Part shown: piece by piece, positions 1-7,949 of the stretch | How the letters are laid out: each line of letters opens with the position of its first letter | Position numbering within the stretch: position 1 is the stretch's first letter | Assembly: GCA_018228685.1 (NCBI GenBank) | Contig: CP073691.1 | Span: forward strand, 62,001 to 126,000 | Length of the DNA: 64,000 bases | Reading direction: 5' to 3' | Source of the DNA: Clostridiaceae bacterium Marseille-Q4149 | GTDB taxonomy: Bacteria > Bacillota > Clostridia > Oscillospirales > Oscillospiraceae | The notes under the pieces: model-generated | Told to the model about the DNA's origin: nothing | What the model saw: the letters and a program-made list of their open reading frames with translations, nothing else | Database searches by the model: none | Position numbers and translations under genes: made by a program

Positions 1-1277
1 TCGACAGCCGCATGGAGCCGGTCGATTTGCCGCTCACCACCGAGAACCGGGTGCGGGGCATGATGGCACTGCGGGACTGCGCCCGCCAACTCATTGCCTA
101 TCAGATGGAAAACCACCCGGACAAGATCATTCGACGGGAACAGGAAAAACTTGGCAGTCTGTATGATGCCTATGTGAGGAAATACGGGCGGCTTTACACC
201 CGCGGCAACAACCTTGCCTTTTCGGATGACAGCAGCTATCCGCTGCTGTGCTCGTTGGAGGTGCTGGACAACGAAGGCAATTTCGCCCGCAAGGCGGATA
301 TGTTCACCAAGCGCACCATTCGCCCGCATGAGCCGGTTACGCAGGTGGATACGGCATCGGAGGCGCTGGCGGTATCTCTCTCCGAAAAAGCGCAGGTGGA
401 TCTCGGCTTTATGTCGGAGCTGTCCGGTAAAAGTGAGGACGAGCTGGTGCAGGAGCTTTCCGGGGTCATTTACCGGAATGTCCGTTGCGGTCTTACGCCG
501 GAGGAGATCAGTCCGGTGCAGCTTGATCTGGCGGCATATCCCTATGTCACTGCTGAGGAATTTCTGTCCGGCAATGTGCGCAAAAAGCTGCGTATGCTGC
601 AGGCGCTGCAAGCAGCGCTGCCGGCCGAAAAGAAAGATGCGCTTGCCGGGTATCTCTCCGCCATGGAAGCTGTGCAGCCGACAGAGCTGACCGCTGCGGA
701 GATCGGTGTGCGGATCGGTGCATCGTGGGTGCCTACCGATGTCTATCAGCAGTTTATGTTCGAGCTGTTCGGTACCAGCGTATACGCCAGGCAGAGAATG
801 CGGGTCGTTCGCTCCGAATACAGCGGAGAATGGAACATCAGCAACAAAAGCATGGACGGCGGCAACATCAAAGCCGTCACCACCTACGGCACCAAGCGTA
901 TCACGGCATACCACATCCTGGAGCAGACACTGAATCAGCGGGTAGTCAAGGTGTTCGATACCGTTGTGGAGGACGGCAAGGAGCGGCCGGTGCTGAATGT
1001 GAAGGAAACTGCCATCGCCCAGGATCGGCAGGAGCTGATCAAGTCCAAATTTGCCGATTGGCTGTGGCAGGACATTGACCGGCGCGAACGGCTGTGCCGC
1101 ATCTATAACGACACCTTCAATTCCATCCGACCGCGGGAGTACGATGGCAGCCACATCCGCTTTGTGGGGATGAACCCGGAGATCACCCTGCGGAAGCATC
1201 AGGTGAACGCCATCGCCCATGTATTGTACGGCGGCAACACGCTGCTGGCCCACGAAGTAGGGGCAGGGAAAACCTAG
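1..1277 (+). CDS. Conjugative-element SNF2-type helicase/methylase, partial at both ends
   Basis: The reading frame is open to base 1, so the true start lies outside the window. About 420 residues are visible. They match the region before the helicase core of the very large helicase/adenine-methylase proteins carried by Firmicutes conjugative elements. The last residues read RKHQVNAIAHVLYGG and then LLAHEVGAGKT, the Walker A motif that opens the helicase core. A TAG stop falls directly after the Walker A threonine. Everything that would normally follow (Walker B, helicase motifs, methylase part) is missing and collagen-like coding sequence begins within a few bases. I read this as a fragment left by recombination or a wrong join, not a working enzyme. 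Confidence 0.7.
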   Translation, partial: DSRMEPVDLPLTTENRVRGMMALRDCARQLIAYQMENHPDKIIRREQEKLGSLYDAYVRKYGRLYTRGNNLAFSDDSSYPLLCSLEVLDNEGNFARKADMFTKRTIRPHEPVTQVDTASEALAVSLSEKAQVDLGFMSELSGKSEDELVQELSGVIYRNVRCGLTPEEISPVQLDLAAYPYVTAEEFLSGNVRKKLRMLQALQAALPAEKKDALAGYLSAMEAVQPTELTAAEIGVRIGASWVPTDVYQQFMFELFGTSVYARQRMRVVRSEYSGEWNISNKSMDGGNIKAVTTYGTKRITAYHILEQTLNQRVVKVFDTVVEDGKERPVLNVKETAIAQDRQELIKSKFADWLWQDIDRRERLCRIYNDTFNSIRPREYDGSHIRFVGMNPEITLRKHQVNAIAHVLYGGNTLLAHEVGAGKT

Positions 1278-1315
1278 GTGTTGCCTCTGCTACCATCAAT
1301 GAAGAAGGCAAGCTG

Positions 1316-2764
1316 GTGATCACCTACAGTGACGGAACCATCGCCACTTTGGGCAAGGTAATCGGTCCCCGGGGCGAACAGGGTATTCAGGGCGAAAAGG
1401 GTGACACCGGCGCCCAAGGCGAGAAAGGCGAGCAGGGCTCCCAAGGCGAACAGGGTGTTCAAGGCATCCAAGGTGAAAAAGGTGAACAGGGCATCCAAGG
1501 TGAAAAAGGCGACAAGGGTGACACCGGTGCCGCCGGACAGGATGGTCAGGACGGCCAAAACGGCGTAGGCATCTCCCGGGCGGAGATCAATGCCGAAAAC
1601 GAGCTGGTGCTGACACTCTCCAACGGCCAGAGCATCAATCTGGGCGCTGTGAAGGGCGAGAAAGGCGACAAGGGTGACGCCGGTGTGGGCATTGCGAATG
1701 TTTCCATCACCGAAGCCGGAAACCTCAAGGTAACCTTAACCAACAACACAAGCATTGATCTGGGCAATATCAAGGGCGCTGACGGCATCGGCATCACAAA
1801 GTCCGAAATCAATGCACAGGGGCATCTGGTGCTGACCTATTCTGATGGCAACACATCCGATCTGGGCGTGGTCGTGGGCCAGGACGGCGCAAAGGGAGTC
1901 GACGGCAAGGATGGAGCCGACGGCGTTGGCATCAGCAATGTTGCTGTGTCCACCGATGGCGTTCTGGTAATCACCCTGAGCAACGACGATGTAAAGACCC
2001 TGGGAAATATCAAGGGCGAAAAAGGTGAAAAAGGCGACAAGGGCGATACCGGCAGAGGGATCGATCACATGGATATCGTCGATGGCGAGCTGTGGGTGTA
2101 TTATACGGACGGAACGAGCCAAAATCTGGGCAGCACTGGAGGCAGCAGCGAGGGATCGGTGCTGATATTTGTCGAACTGCCCGATGGTACTTACGGCGTT
2201 AAAGCCGGCGAAAAGGCAAAAGATGTCGCTGTAATCGAAATTCCAGAAACATATAACGGGAAAGCAGTTACGCAGATTATTGCGAATGGTTTTGAAAAAT
2301 TAACAACTTTGCAGCAGATTACATTCCCCAATTGTCTTGAAAAAGTTGGCAGTTATGCATTCTATGGATGTACTTCTTTGTCATCCATTACAATTCCTGA
2401 AAATACAACCTACATAGGTAAACGTGCATTTTATAGTGCGGGGCTCAAAACTGCAAAGCTTTCGGATGCAACTTCGTGGCACGCAGAGCCGTTAGCTACA
2501 ATTACAAAAATTAGATCGGATGATGATATTACAGATGCTTTTTCTTCTGGACTTGACCTTGGATCCAACTCTGGTTATCATAATTCTTGGGGTAGCACTT
2601 ATCGGGTTTGGTTTACATGCGATCTATCAGATCAAACTACAGCAGCTAATGCTTTGATTGGGACTTATAATGGCCAAGGCGGTTATGAACGAGAGGGGTT
2701 CAGTAAGAGTTATCGTTTCGATGCGAGTGTTAATTATTATGATGTAGATTGGGTTAAGCGGTAG
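1316..2764 (+). CDS. Collagen-like and leucine-rich (BspA-type) surface protein, 5' truncated
   Basis: The frame is open upstream to about 1262, where it enters the helicase fragment. The GTG at 1316 is only the first possible start and lies inside a repeat unit, so the gene has probably lost its signal peptide and N-terminus. It has about 25 Gly-X-Y triplets rich in GEKGDKGDTG, interleaved with five roughly 30-residue units of the form VGI-(8-9)-G-LVLTYSDG-LG-V-G. These are followed by a BspA-like leucine-rich block (IPETYNGKAVTQI, FPNCLEKVGSYAFYGC, IPENTTYIGKRAFY) and a C-terminal region of about 90 residues without a sorting signal. The DNA is GC-rich up to about 2210 and clearly AT-richer after it, so the two halves have different histories. 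Likely an extracellular adhesin fragment. Confidence 0.65.
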   Translation: MITYSDGTIATLGKVIGPRGEQGIQGEKGDTGAQGEKGEQGSQGEQGVQGIQGEKGEQGIQGEKGDKGDTGAAGQDGQDGQNGVGISRAEINAENELVLTLSNGQSINLGAVKGEKGDKGDAGVGIANVSITEAGNLKVTLTNNTSIDLGNIKGADGIGITKSEINAQGHLVLTYSDGNTSDLGVVVGQDGAKGVDGKDGADGVGISNVAVSTDGVLVITLSNDDVKTLGNIKGEKGEKGDKGDTGRGIDHMDIVDGELWVYYTDGTSQNLGSTGGSSEGSVLIFVELPDGTYGVKAGEKAKDVAVIEIPETYNGKAVTQIIANGFEKLTTLQQITFPNCLEKVGSYAFYGCTSLSSITIPENTTYIGKRAFYSAGLKTAKLSDATSWHAEPLATITKIRSDDDITDAFSSGLDLGSNSGYHNSWGSTYRVWFTCDLSDQTTAANALIGTYNGQGGYEREGFSKSYRFDASVNYYDVDWVKR

Positions 2765-2844
2765 GCAATGCAGAACAGATGAAATCTACACTCATATTCC
2801 GAGAAACGATTCAGTGGATGATTAGAACTTAGAAAGGAAGAACG

Positions 2845-3450
2845 ATGGTGGAAAATAAAACTACCCTTCAGGTGAACAAGTACGCAGACCGCTTTCTGAT
2901 GGCTGAAGTAAAAAATTTTGAGGGAGCCGCCCACAAAGCATACGCCGACATGGCCCGCAGAACCCTGCGCATAAAAGAGAATTCCAAGGAGCGGATAGCT
3001 CTCAAGAAAAGTGCAACGGAAATTCTGCGGCAGGCTGTGGAGAAGCTGAAAAATGATCCCTCCGACTTTCCAAAATGGCATGAGAAGTCCTGCAATGCCC
3101 TCATCGCCTGCTACGGCGGTCAGCTCAGCTATGGTCAGGCGCAGAAGTGGCTGAATATGCTGCTAAAATACCTGTATGTGTACGATGTGAAAGGCTATGA
3201 GTCTCTGTTCGCAGAGGAGCGGCCCCGCACCATGGATCTACCCGTTGACACAACAGTGATAAAGAAGTTGCGCAAATATGGTGTCAATCCCCCGGCAATC
3301 GGTTGGAGCAAATGGGATAAAGGTACCTACTGCGCCTATCAAGCCAGCGCACGCGATGCCCTGCGGAGCGCCGCCGACATAGAAAACCCCGATGAGCAGA
3401 TTCCCTTTTACTGGGAGCTGATCCACTGGTCGGATGCGTCAGCAACTTGA
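2845..3450 (+). CDS. Hypothetical protein, 201 aa
   Basis: I do not recognise a family. The start is supported by AGAAAGGAAG placed 7-8 bases before the ATG. The protein is soluble, with no signal peptide or membrane segment. The N-terminal half is rich in Lys and Ala (helical). The middle contains QLSYGQAQKWLNMLLKYLYV, and the C-terminus ends in YWELIHWSDASAT. It lies 80 bases after the collagen-like gene on the same strand and is closed by a strong hairpin at 3492-3520. Codon use resembles the conjugative-element genes of this region, so an accessory origin is likely. Confidence 0.6.
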   Translation: MVENKTTLQVNKYADRFLMAEVKNFEGAAHKAYADMARRTLRIKENSKERIALKKSATEILRQAVEKLKNDPSDFPKWHEKSCNALIACYGGQLSYGQAQKWLNMLLKYLYVYDVKGYESLFAEERPRTMDLPVDTTVIKKLRKYGVNPPAIGWSKWDKGTYCAYQASARDALRSAADIENPDEQIPFYWELIHWSDASAT

Positions 3451-3491
3451 TGAAGGAGAACTCATTTCCCCCATAGACCGTCCCCAATAGC

Positions 3492-3520
3492 CCCGGGGCA
3501 CTGCGACGCAGTGCCCCGGG
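3492..3520 (+). terminator. Hairpin after the 201-aa gene
   Basis: A perfect 13-bp inverted repeat (CCCGGGGCACTGC / GCAGTGCCCCGGG) with a 3-base loop begins 41 bases after the stop. The following T tract is weak (CGTTGTT), so termination strength is uncertain. Confidence 0.6.
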
Positions 3521-3595
3521 CGTTGTTACATGGCATATTTTCTTGCTAACACTTACCCTTTATTCACCTTGCCTTGCGGTGGCGCAAGCTGTTTA

Positions 3596-3624
3596 GAGCG
3601 GACTACCAAATAGGTAGTCCGCTC
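3596..3624 (-). terminator. Inverted repeat at the 3' end of tnpV
   Basis: A perfect 12-bp inverted repeat (GAGCGGACTACC / GGTAGTCCGCTC) with a 5-base loop AAATA lies 3 bases beyond the tnpV stop on the minus strand. It may terminate tnpV or mark the edge of the transposon-derived segment. Confidence 0.5.
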
Positions 3625-3627
3625 CAT

Positions 3628-4005
3628 TTACGCATATATCAGTTCGCTGTTTGTGATTTCTACCGCTCTGTAACGGATGCTATTCATCTTCCGCACCCAC
3701 TCCATTGAATCGGTTGCTTTCAGCTGCTCGGTCACACCTTCGCGCTCTGCCATCTGCTTTACAAGACGCTCGAACATTTCCTCCGCCTGTCGGTCGATGT
3801 CAACAAGGTAGCTGTTCAGCTTGCCGCTGGTCAGCAGGTTGGCATAGCGTACACGGCGATGCTCCTTGAGATAGCGGCGATGCCGCTGTCCCCATATCCC
3901 GATATATGCCTGTTCTTCTTCCGGCAGTTTCAGACAAGGCAAGTAATAGTCGCCCTGCAATTCGTACCACAGTCCGTTGTTTTCATCAAATTTGTATTTT
4001 TCCAT
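3628..4005 (-). CDS. tnpV: TnpV-type transposon-encoded protein
   Basis: 125 residues beginning MEKYKFDENNG. The longer frame starting at 4110 is rejected because AAGGA lies 7 bases before this ATG. The sequence has the signature of the TnpV family found in Firmicutes mobile elements: QGDYYLPCL near the start, then IGIWGQRHRRYLKEHRR, NLLTSGKLNSYLVDIDRQAE and REGVTEQLKATDSMEWV. The biochemical role of the family is not established. No transposase is next to it. The flanking hairpins (3596-3624 and 4108-4141) suggest a remnant segment. Confidence 0.75.
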   Translation of the reverse strand: MEKYKFDENNGLWYELQGDYYLPCLKLPEEEQAYIGIWGQRHRRYLKEHRRVRYANLLTSGKLNSYLVDIDRQAEEMFERLVKQMAEREGVTEQLKATDSMEWVRKMNSIRYRAVEITNSELIYA

Positions 4006-4107
4006 ATTCATATCCTTCGTTCTGTAACCTTGAATTTCTTGGCTTTTTTCTATAACCATTGTATCGGGAAAATTTTTAGAAATCGAATGTGCGAATAAAA
4101 AGAAAAC

Positions 4108-4141
4108 CATCGAGTAAAGTCTAATGACTTGTACTCGATGT
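4108..4141. terminator. Hairpin between tnpV and the defence-type cluster
   Basis: CATCGAGTA and TACTCGATG form the outer arms, with AGTC/GACT extending the stem inside. On the plus strand it is followed by TTTTCTC. It lies upstream of tnpV on the opposite strand, so its natural use is unclear. Confidence 0.4.
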
Positions 4142-4246
4142 TTTCTCTCGCCTTTGCCATTCCGATTACTTTACCAAAAACTTCGTTATCGGTCGGTGCC
4201 GGTTGCCAGGTGCTTTGTTTTTAATATTCAGCTGGATTATGCCCAC

Positions 4247-4375
4247 TCAAGTCTTGGGCTTTGATTTAGGGTTATAAAATGCACTCTCGATACGCTTTTC
4301 GTCCAAATAATCCACGTATTTCGGGCTGTACATAGGTTCCTTACGAATTTTGTAGCCGTTTTGTAGCCAGCCATT
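4247..4375 (-). pseudogene. Orphan C-terminal coding fragment
   Basis: A 42-codon open stretch with no start codon ends at TGA 4247. It encodes KIRKEPMYSPKYVDYLDEKR and then IESAFYNPKSKPKT, which looks like real protein. A TAA precedes it. It lies just after the 50-residue ORF at 4403-4555 on the same strand, so the two may be broken parts of one gene. Family not recognised. Confidence 0.35.
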
Positions 4376-4402
4376 TTATACGTACTAACCGTTCGCAACG
4401 AC

Positions 4403-4555
4403 TTATTTTGAATACAACGAATCAGAAACAATGATATAGTTGATGAACTCTCTAAGAATCTGATAAGGGCTTTGATATTTCTTCACATCCGACAGGCTTT
4501 TCAGCGTAGCAAAAGATGCCATAATCGACGTTCTGTTTGTTTTTTGCAGCGTCAT
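4403..4555 (-). CDS. Small hypothetical protein, 50 aa, possibly truncated
   Basis: ATG at 4555 is preceded by GAGG with 8-base spacing. The product begins MTLQKTNRTSIMASFATLK and continues SLSDVKKYQSPYQILREFIN, ending at TAA. The good ribosome site and protein-like composition suggest the true N-terminus of a longer gene whose rest has been lost or frameshifted (compare 4247-4375). No family assigned. Confidence 0.45.
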   Translation of the reverse strand: MTLQKTNRTSIMASFATLKSLSDVKKYQSPYQILREFINYIIVSDSLYSK

Positions 4556-4611
4556 CTTTTTTACCTCATTTCAGTCGTTCACACAACGGCAGATCGTATC
4601 TTTTTAGTACA

Positions 4612-5319
4612 TCATGGATTCTTCTTCAACCTACGATCACGCTTCTTCAATAGGCGTACCAGTCTCCAGCGATCAATACGCTTGGGCATCTTTTGATAAA
4701 TCTCTCGATAATCTACTTTTTCCGGAATCCAACGTCCGTTTTGAGTAATGCTATGCCCATCAAGCAGATGAAGGAAGAAAGAGGCCTCGATAATCACGGA
4801 AATAGAATTGCTTACACCGGAACCAATGTGATTATGTTGGTACAAATTACGGGGTCCTTGAAAGAAGCCCATAAGCATATACCTGATGCCGTCCTGTTCA
4901 TTGCGCTGGGATTCGTTTTTCAGATCATTGATTGCAATAAGGGGAGCCCTCTTTATTTCGCCGGTTTGCTTGTCTGTTTCAAAAGAAAGTGCTCTCGTCG
5001 CCAGATCGAATCCGTGCGAATCCAAGCCCGATTTCTTTTTGAGGTAATTTTCAACAGCCACAAAAGCTTCACGTGCTGCCGACTCAAACTCAGATTTATA
5101 TATGAGTTGCACCGCATCCGATAACGCTGCGTGGATATTGTATACCTCAAAAAATCCTTTGAGCTTCTTTAGCGAATATGGCATTAAACTGCCGCAACAA
5201 GGACAGAATGTAAAATCATAAAAGTCAAACCCATATGTACCGTTGCTATATTCCCTAAGTTGCTTTTTTCTGGGTGGAAGAGAACACCCATTAGGACAAG
5301 CGTATTCTTCTCTCCTCAT
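4612..5319 (-). CDS. TIGR02391 family protein with N-terminal zinc-binding cysteines
   Basis: 235 residues. ATG 5319 is chosen because GAGG lies 8 bases upstream; an earlier GTG at 5328 is less well placed. The N-terminus has CPNGC and a CPCCGSLMP knuckle, probably binding zinc. The core has the TIGR02391 (Ymh) pattern: ALSDAVQLIYKSEFESAARE followed by AFVAVENYLKKKSGLDSHG, and later DGIRYMLMGFFQGPRNLYQH. Family members are often encoded in phage-defence or accessory islands but their biochemistry is not settled. It is the third gene of a minus-strand group with a DUF2971 gene and an HsdR fragment upstream. A defence role is inferred from context. Confidence 0.65.
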   Translation of the reverse strand: MRREEYACPNGCSLPPRKKQLREYSNGTYGFDFYDFTFCPCCGSLMPYSLKKLKGFFEVYNIHAALSDAVQLIYKSEFESAAREAFVAVENYLKKKSGLDSHGFDLATRALSFETDKQTGEIKRAPLIAINDLKNESQRNEQDGIRYMLMGFFQGPRNLYQHNHIGSGVSNSISVIIEASFFLHLLDGHSITQNGRWIPEKVDYREIYQKMPKRIDRWRLVRLLKKRDRRLKKNP

Positions 5320-5362
5320 TGCTTTCACCTCATTTCAACTACTCACTTACCCGCCGGAAAGA

Positions 5363-6370
5363 TTACAATTTCAAAGGATAAGCATCCAGCTTGTTTTGCA
5401 CATTTATGTAGGATTTATAAATATTTTTGATTCCGGCTTCTTTTGCCATGCTTACAACAAGATTTTCCTCTGCTACGCCCATTCGCAGGCCAAGAATTAT
5501 ACCGCTTGGGATCCATTCCATCATCACCGGCGGCTTCATAATGCAGCCAGTTATCATTCGCCATTCTTCATCGTATTTATGGCACTCTTTTTTGATTAGG
5601 GTCGTTCTTTCTTGTTCCCATAAAGCACTTCCCATACCTGCATATAGCTCTGGAGGAATCTGAGTTGCGGTTGTCTCTGCTATTTTACGGAGCATAACGA
5701 ATTTCGCAAATTTGGTTGCATCATAAGGCGTGTCCGAATAATAAATCGGATATAGCGGCGTTCCGTAGTTCTTGATTCCGCAATTAGCACATTTTTCCTG
5801 CTTACCGCATAGGAAGTTGTCATTGTTTTCAAGGCCGTAGATTTGCACAAAACCTCTGTGCTGATCTGCATATTTCAGCCACAGAACCTCATTAAACCCA
5901 TTTTCGGAGAAACAAACTGACCACGTATCCTTTTTAACTTCATCACGGAGTGAAAGCGCTGCATTCAGAAAGCTTTCGGTAAGCCCGTGAGAAAGCGCGT
6001 TTGTCACATTCTCAACCGTAAACTGCGCTGCTTGCTCCTCAGAGAGAATATTCCCAAGCAATGACTTAACACCATCCACAACAGCTTCTGTACTTTCCGG
6101 AGTCTGGAATGCACTTAGATACTCTTTCCGGATCGCTTCAATATCGATGTGAAGAAAGGTATCAAAAGGATCGTCATAATAATTCGCAGAAGAAAAATAA
6201 AGCCTGTTAGTTCTGAGTGCTTCCAAGCTTTTTGTGCTGACAGGTCGATACCGGAAAAGCAGCTTCGGATACTTAATTGATTTGAATAGCTGTTCTCGCT
6301 CTGCCACAATATCATTCCCGGGCAAAGAACATAATGTTTTCCAAAATTGTTCTCGATCATTGTGATCCAT
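5363..6370 (-). CDS. DUF2971 domain protein
   Basis: 335 residues from ATG 6370, which has GGAGGG 6-7 bases upstream; the longer frame from 6388 lacks such a site. The diagnostic DUF2971 segment is near residues 40-75: LLFRYRPVSTKSLEALRTN and LYFSSANYYDDPFDTFL. Further on come WSVCFSENGFNEVLWLKYA, a Cys pair CGKQEKCANC, and EEWRMI. DUF2971 proteins are soluble, of unknown activity, and common in accessory islands including anti-phage loci. The start overlaps the 3' end of the HsdR fragment by 14 bases, an arrangement apparently created by the deletion that truncated hsdR. Confidence 0.7.
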   Translation of the reverse strand: MDHNDREQFWKTLCSLPGNDIVAEREQLFKSIKYPKLLFRYRPVSTKSLEALRTNRLYFSSANYYDDPFDTFLHIDIEAIRKEYLSAFQTPESTEAVVDGVKSLLGNILSEEQAAQFTVENVTNALSHGLTESFLNAALSLRDEVKKDTWSVCFSENGFNEVLWLKYADQHRGFVQIYGLENNDNFLCGKQEKCANCGIKNYGTPLYPIYYSDTPYDATKFAKFVMLRKIAETTATQIPPELYAGMGSALWEQERTTLIKKECHKYDEEWRMITGCIMKPPVMMEWIPSGIILGLRMGVAEENLVVSMAKEAGIKNIYKSYINVQNKLDAYPLKL

Positions 6371-6929
6371 TGATAACCCTCCTCTCAAGTATTAAATCAC
6401 ACATGAAATAATTACGTTGATAATAGCGTGGAGGATATGTGCTTTGAGACGAGTAGTACGGCTGGGAGACTATTTTCTTTTCCAAATCGGATACGCCCTT
6501 GCCGCCATTCAGCTCAGCGTAATACCTCGCCACCAGTTCGTCTTGGGTCGGGAATTTATCTAAGTCGATCTGCTGTTCCTGTCCGGTTAAGAAGTCATGC
6601 TCATAGAAAGCATCTCCATTTGAGGAATAAGCAAACGGCAAGTCCATCATCTGAGCATAAGTCATTGCCTGTTGCAAACCGTGAGATACGGAATGATTAT
6701 TATCCTTTGCTTCGACCACGGCGATAGGCTTTCCGTCGTTGAGGTAAAGCATATAGTCGGCAAACTTAGGCTTACTGCGAGCCACGATATTTCCTCTGAT
6801 GTTGATTCGACCATCTGTGATCTTGGTCTCCATCGTAATGCGACCTTTCCAACCCTTGAGAATGACCGGAGTGATATAATTCAATTTGATGTCTTCTTCA
6901 GACATCTGTTTCTTGCCCAATATGGTCAT
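6357..6929 (-). pseudogene. hsdR: Type I restriction endonuclease HsdR, N-terminal nuclease domain only
   Basis: 190 residues from ATG 6929 (GGGAGG 7 bases upstream). The sequence is the HsdR N-terminal nuclease domain: a conserved SEEDIKLNYITPVILKGW, then DYMLYLNDGKPIAVVEAKD supplying the D and E-x-K catalytic residues, and HGLQQAMTYAQMMDLPFAYS. It stops being HsdR-like after PPRYYQRN, just before the motor domain that would contain Walker A. The last 18 residues (YFMCDLILERRVINGSQ) are unrelated. Full-length HsdR is about 1000 residues and there is no hsdM or hsdS nearby. The gene should not restrict DNA, though an isolated nuclease domain cannot be excluded. Confidence 0.75.
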
Positions 6930-6963
6930 ATCAAAACCTCCCAATCAAATTCTTTAGTGTTGG

Positions 6964-7167
6964 TTAGTCACGAACCGTTTCGAGAATATCTTCAATCCGA
7001 CAATCCATTGCCTCGCAAATACGAAGCAGAACATCTGTGGTAATGTTGTCTCCCTTGCCAAGCTTTGCAAGGGACGCAGAACTGATGCCGGCTTTTTCTT
7101 TCAAATCACTCTTTTTCATATTTTTATCAATAAGCATCTTCCAGAGCTTGTTATAGCTGATGCGCAT
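6964..7167 (-). CDS. XRE-family (Cro/CI) helix-turn-helix regulator
   Basis: 67 residues: a single HTH_3-type domain with ISYNKLWKMLIDKNMKKSDL followed by KEKAGISSASLAKLGKGDNI, the usual recognition helix region, and an acidic C-terminus. This is the short YozG-like form with no effector domain. It is the first gene of the minus-strand hsdR'/DUF2971/TIGR02391 group, 34 bases upstream of the HsdR fragment. Its promoter has a TATAAT with a nearby inverted repeat, suggesting autoregulation of the cluster. Confidence 0.8.
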   Translation of the reverse strand: MRISYNKLWKMLIDKNMKKSDLKEKAGISSASLAKLGKGDNITTDVLLRICEAMDCRIEDILETVRD

Positions 7168-7202
7168 ATTGAGAAGTCCCCCTTATCAAAATACATAGTC
7201 AC

Positions 7203-7244
7203 ATTATAGCACACATTTGTGAAGATTGCCACCAGCTTCGCAAA
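7203..7244 (-). promoter_or_regulatory. Promoter and operator-like inverted repeat of the XRE gene
   Basis: On the minus strand a TATAAT box (complement of 7203-7208) lies 36 bases before the XRE start. Just upstream of it TTTGTGAAG (7216-7224) and CTTCGCAAA (7236-7244) form a 9-bp inverted repeat with one mismatch, a plausible site for the XRE protein. No convincing -35 box is seen. Confidence 0.5.
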
Positions 7245-7831
7245 TTAAAAATCTGTAAACGCAAATGAATTTTTGCGTTTACAAATCAGATGTTTATATG
7301 CCATGTGCAATGCGCGTTCTACGCCTGCAACATATTTGGATATTGAAGATATACCTGCGTGGCGGTGCTTCTATGTGTTGTTGCGGTCAAAACATTCCGA
7401 TTATTGGTAGACTGATCTCGGTGATTTACCTTGCCATTGCTACGCCTGACAGCTAAGTCCTTTTAACATTTCGTTTTCAGTCCGTGGCTTTGCAACTCAG
7501 TTTTTCTCCCATTGCCGATTCAGCTGCGGTGATAATTTGATTTACTGCCTTATCAACGAAAACCGAACGGTTTCCGGGGTTTTTCTTTTTTGATTCCGCT
7601 GTTTCCTTTTGAGGAAATTTGATACTCTCTATCCCCTTTTTAATGGGTTAACCATAGGGGAAAATCGGGTTTGGAGCGATGAATGGGTTAAAAAATAGGG
7701 GAAAATTCCCCTCCATTCCGAGCTCTGCGAGGCGCATCTATAGAGGCAATTTATCCCTCCCGGTATCTTTGTTTTGCTTTGAATCCTTTTGACGAAGTTT
7801 ATTCCCGTTTATACCATATACGAATGGTTGA

Positions 7832-7868
7832 GGCCCGGTTACCCATTGCGGTAGCCGGGCCTTTTTTG
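7832..7868 (+). terminator. Rho-independent terminator
   Basis: GGCCCGGTTACC and GGTAGCCGGGCC pair with one G-U, loop CATTGC, followed by TTTTTT. There is no intact plus-strand gene upstream, so it probably ended a gene now lost, and it insulates the promoter at 7888. Confidence 0.75.
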
Positions 7869-7887
7869 CGCGGGGATGAAAAAACGA

Positions 7888-7915
7888 TTGATATTCTCAA
7901 AAATGAGAATATAAT
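7888..7915 (+). promoter_or_regulatory. Promoter overlapped by a 9-bp palindromic operator
   Basis: TTGATA (7888-7893) and TATAAT (7910-7915) are 16 bases apart. A perfect inverted repeat ATATTCTCA-AAAA-TGAGAATAT covers 7891-7912, filling the spacer and reaching into both boxes. A protein bound there would block RNA polymerase, so the HTH regulator encoded immediately downstream is the obvious candidate. Confidence 0.75.
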
Positions 7916-7949
7916 AGAATCGTAGAGCAATAAAAGGGGAGGGCACCGT

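Larger units (their letters stand above)
7245..7949. other. Gene-poor stretch with hairpins, a direct repeat and a coding remnant
   Basis: No complete gene is supported here. Visible items: a perfect 12-bp inverted repeat TGTAAACGCAAA/TTTGCGTTTACA (7254-7283); an open minus-strand stretch 7477-7644 without a start codon encoding NPGNRSVFVDKAVNQIITAA, probably the tail of a lost gene; a near-direct repeat AATGGGTTAA...TAGGGGAAAAT at 7642-7665 and 7682-7706; and the terminator and promoter listed separately. The stretch separates accessory DNA from chromosomal genes. Confidence 0.5.

Noticed and set aside
7265..7456. 63-codon plus-strand open frame
   Set aside because: No ribosome site and no protein-like pattern; starts within an inverted repeat.
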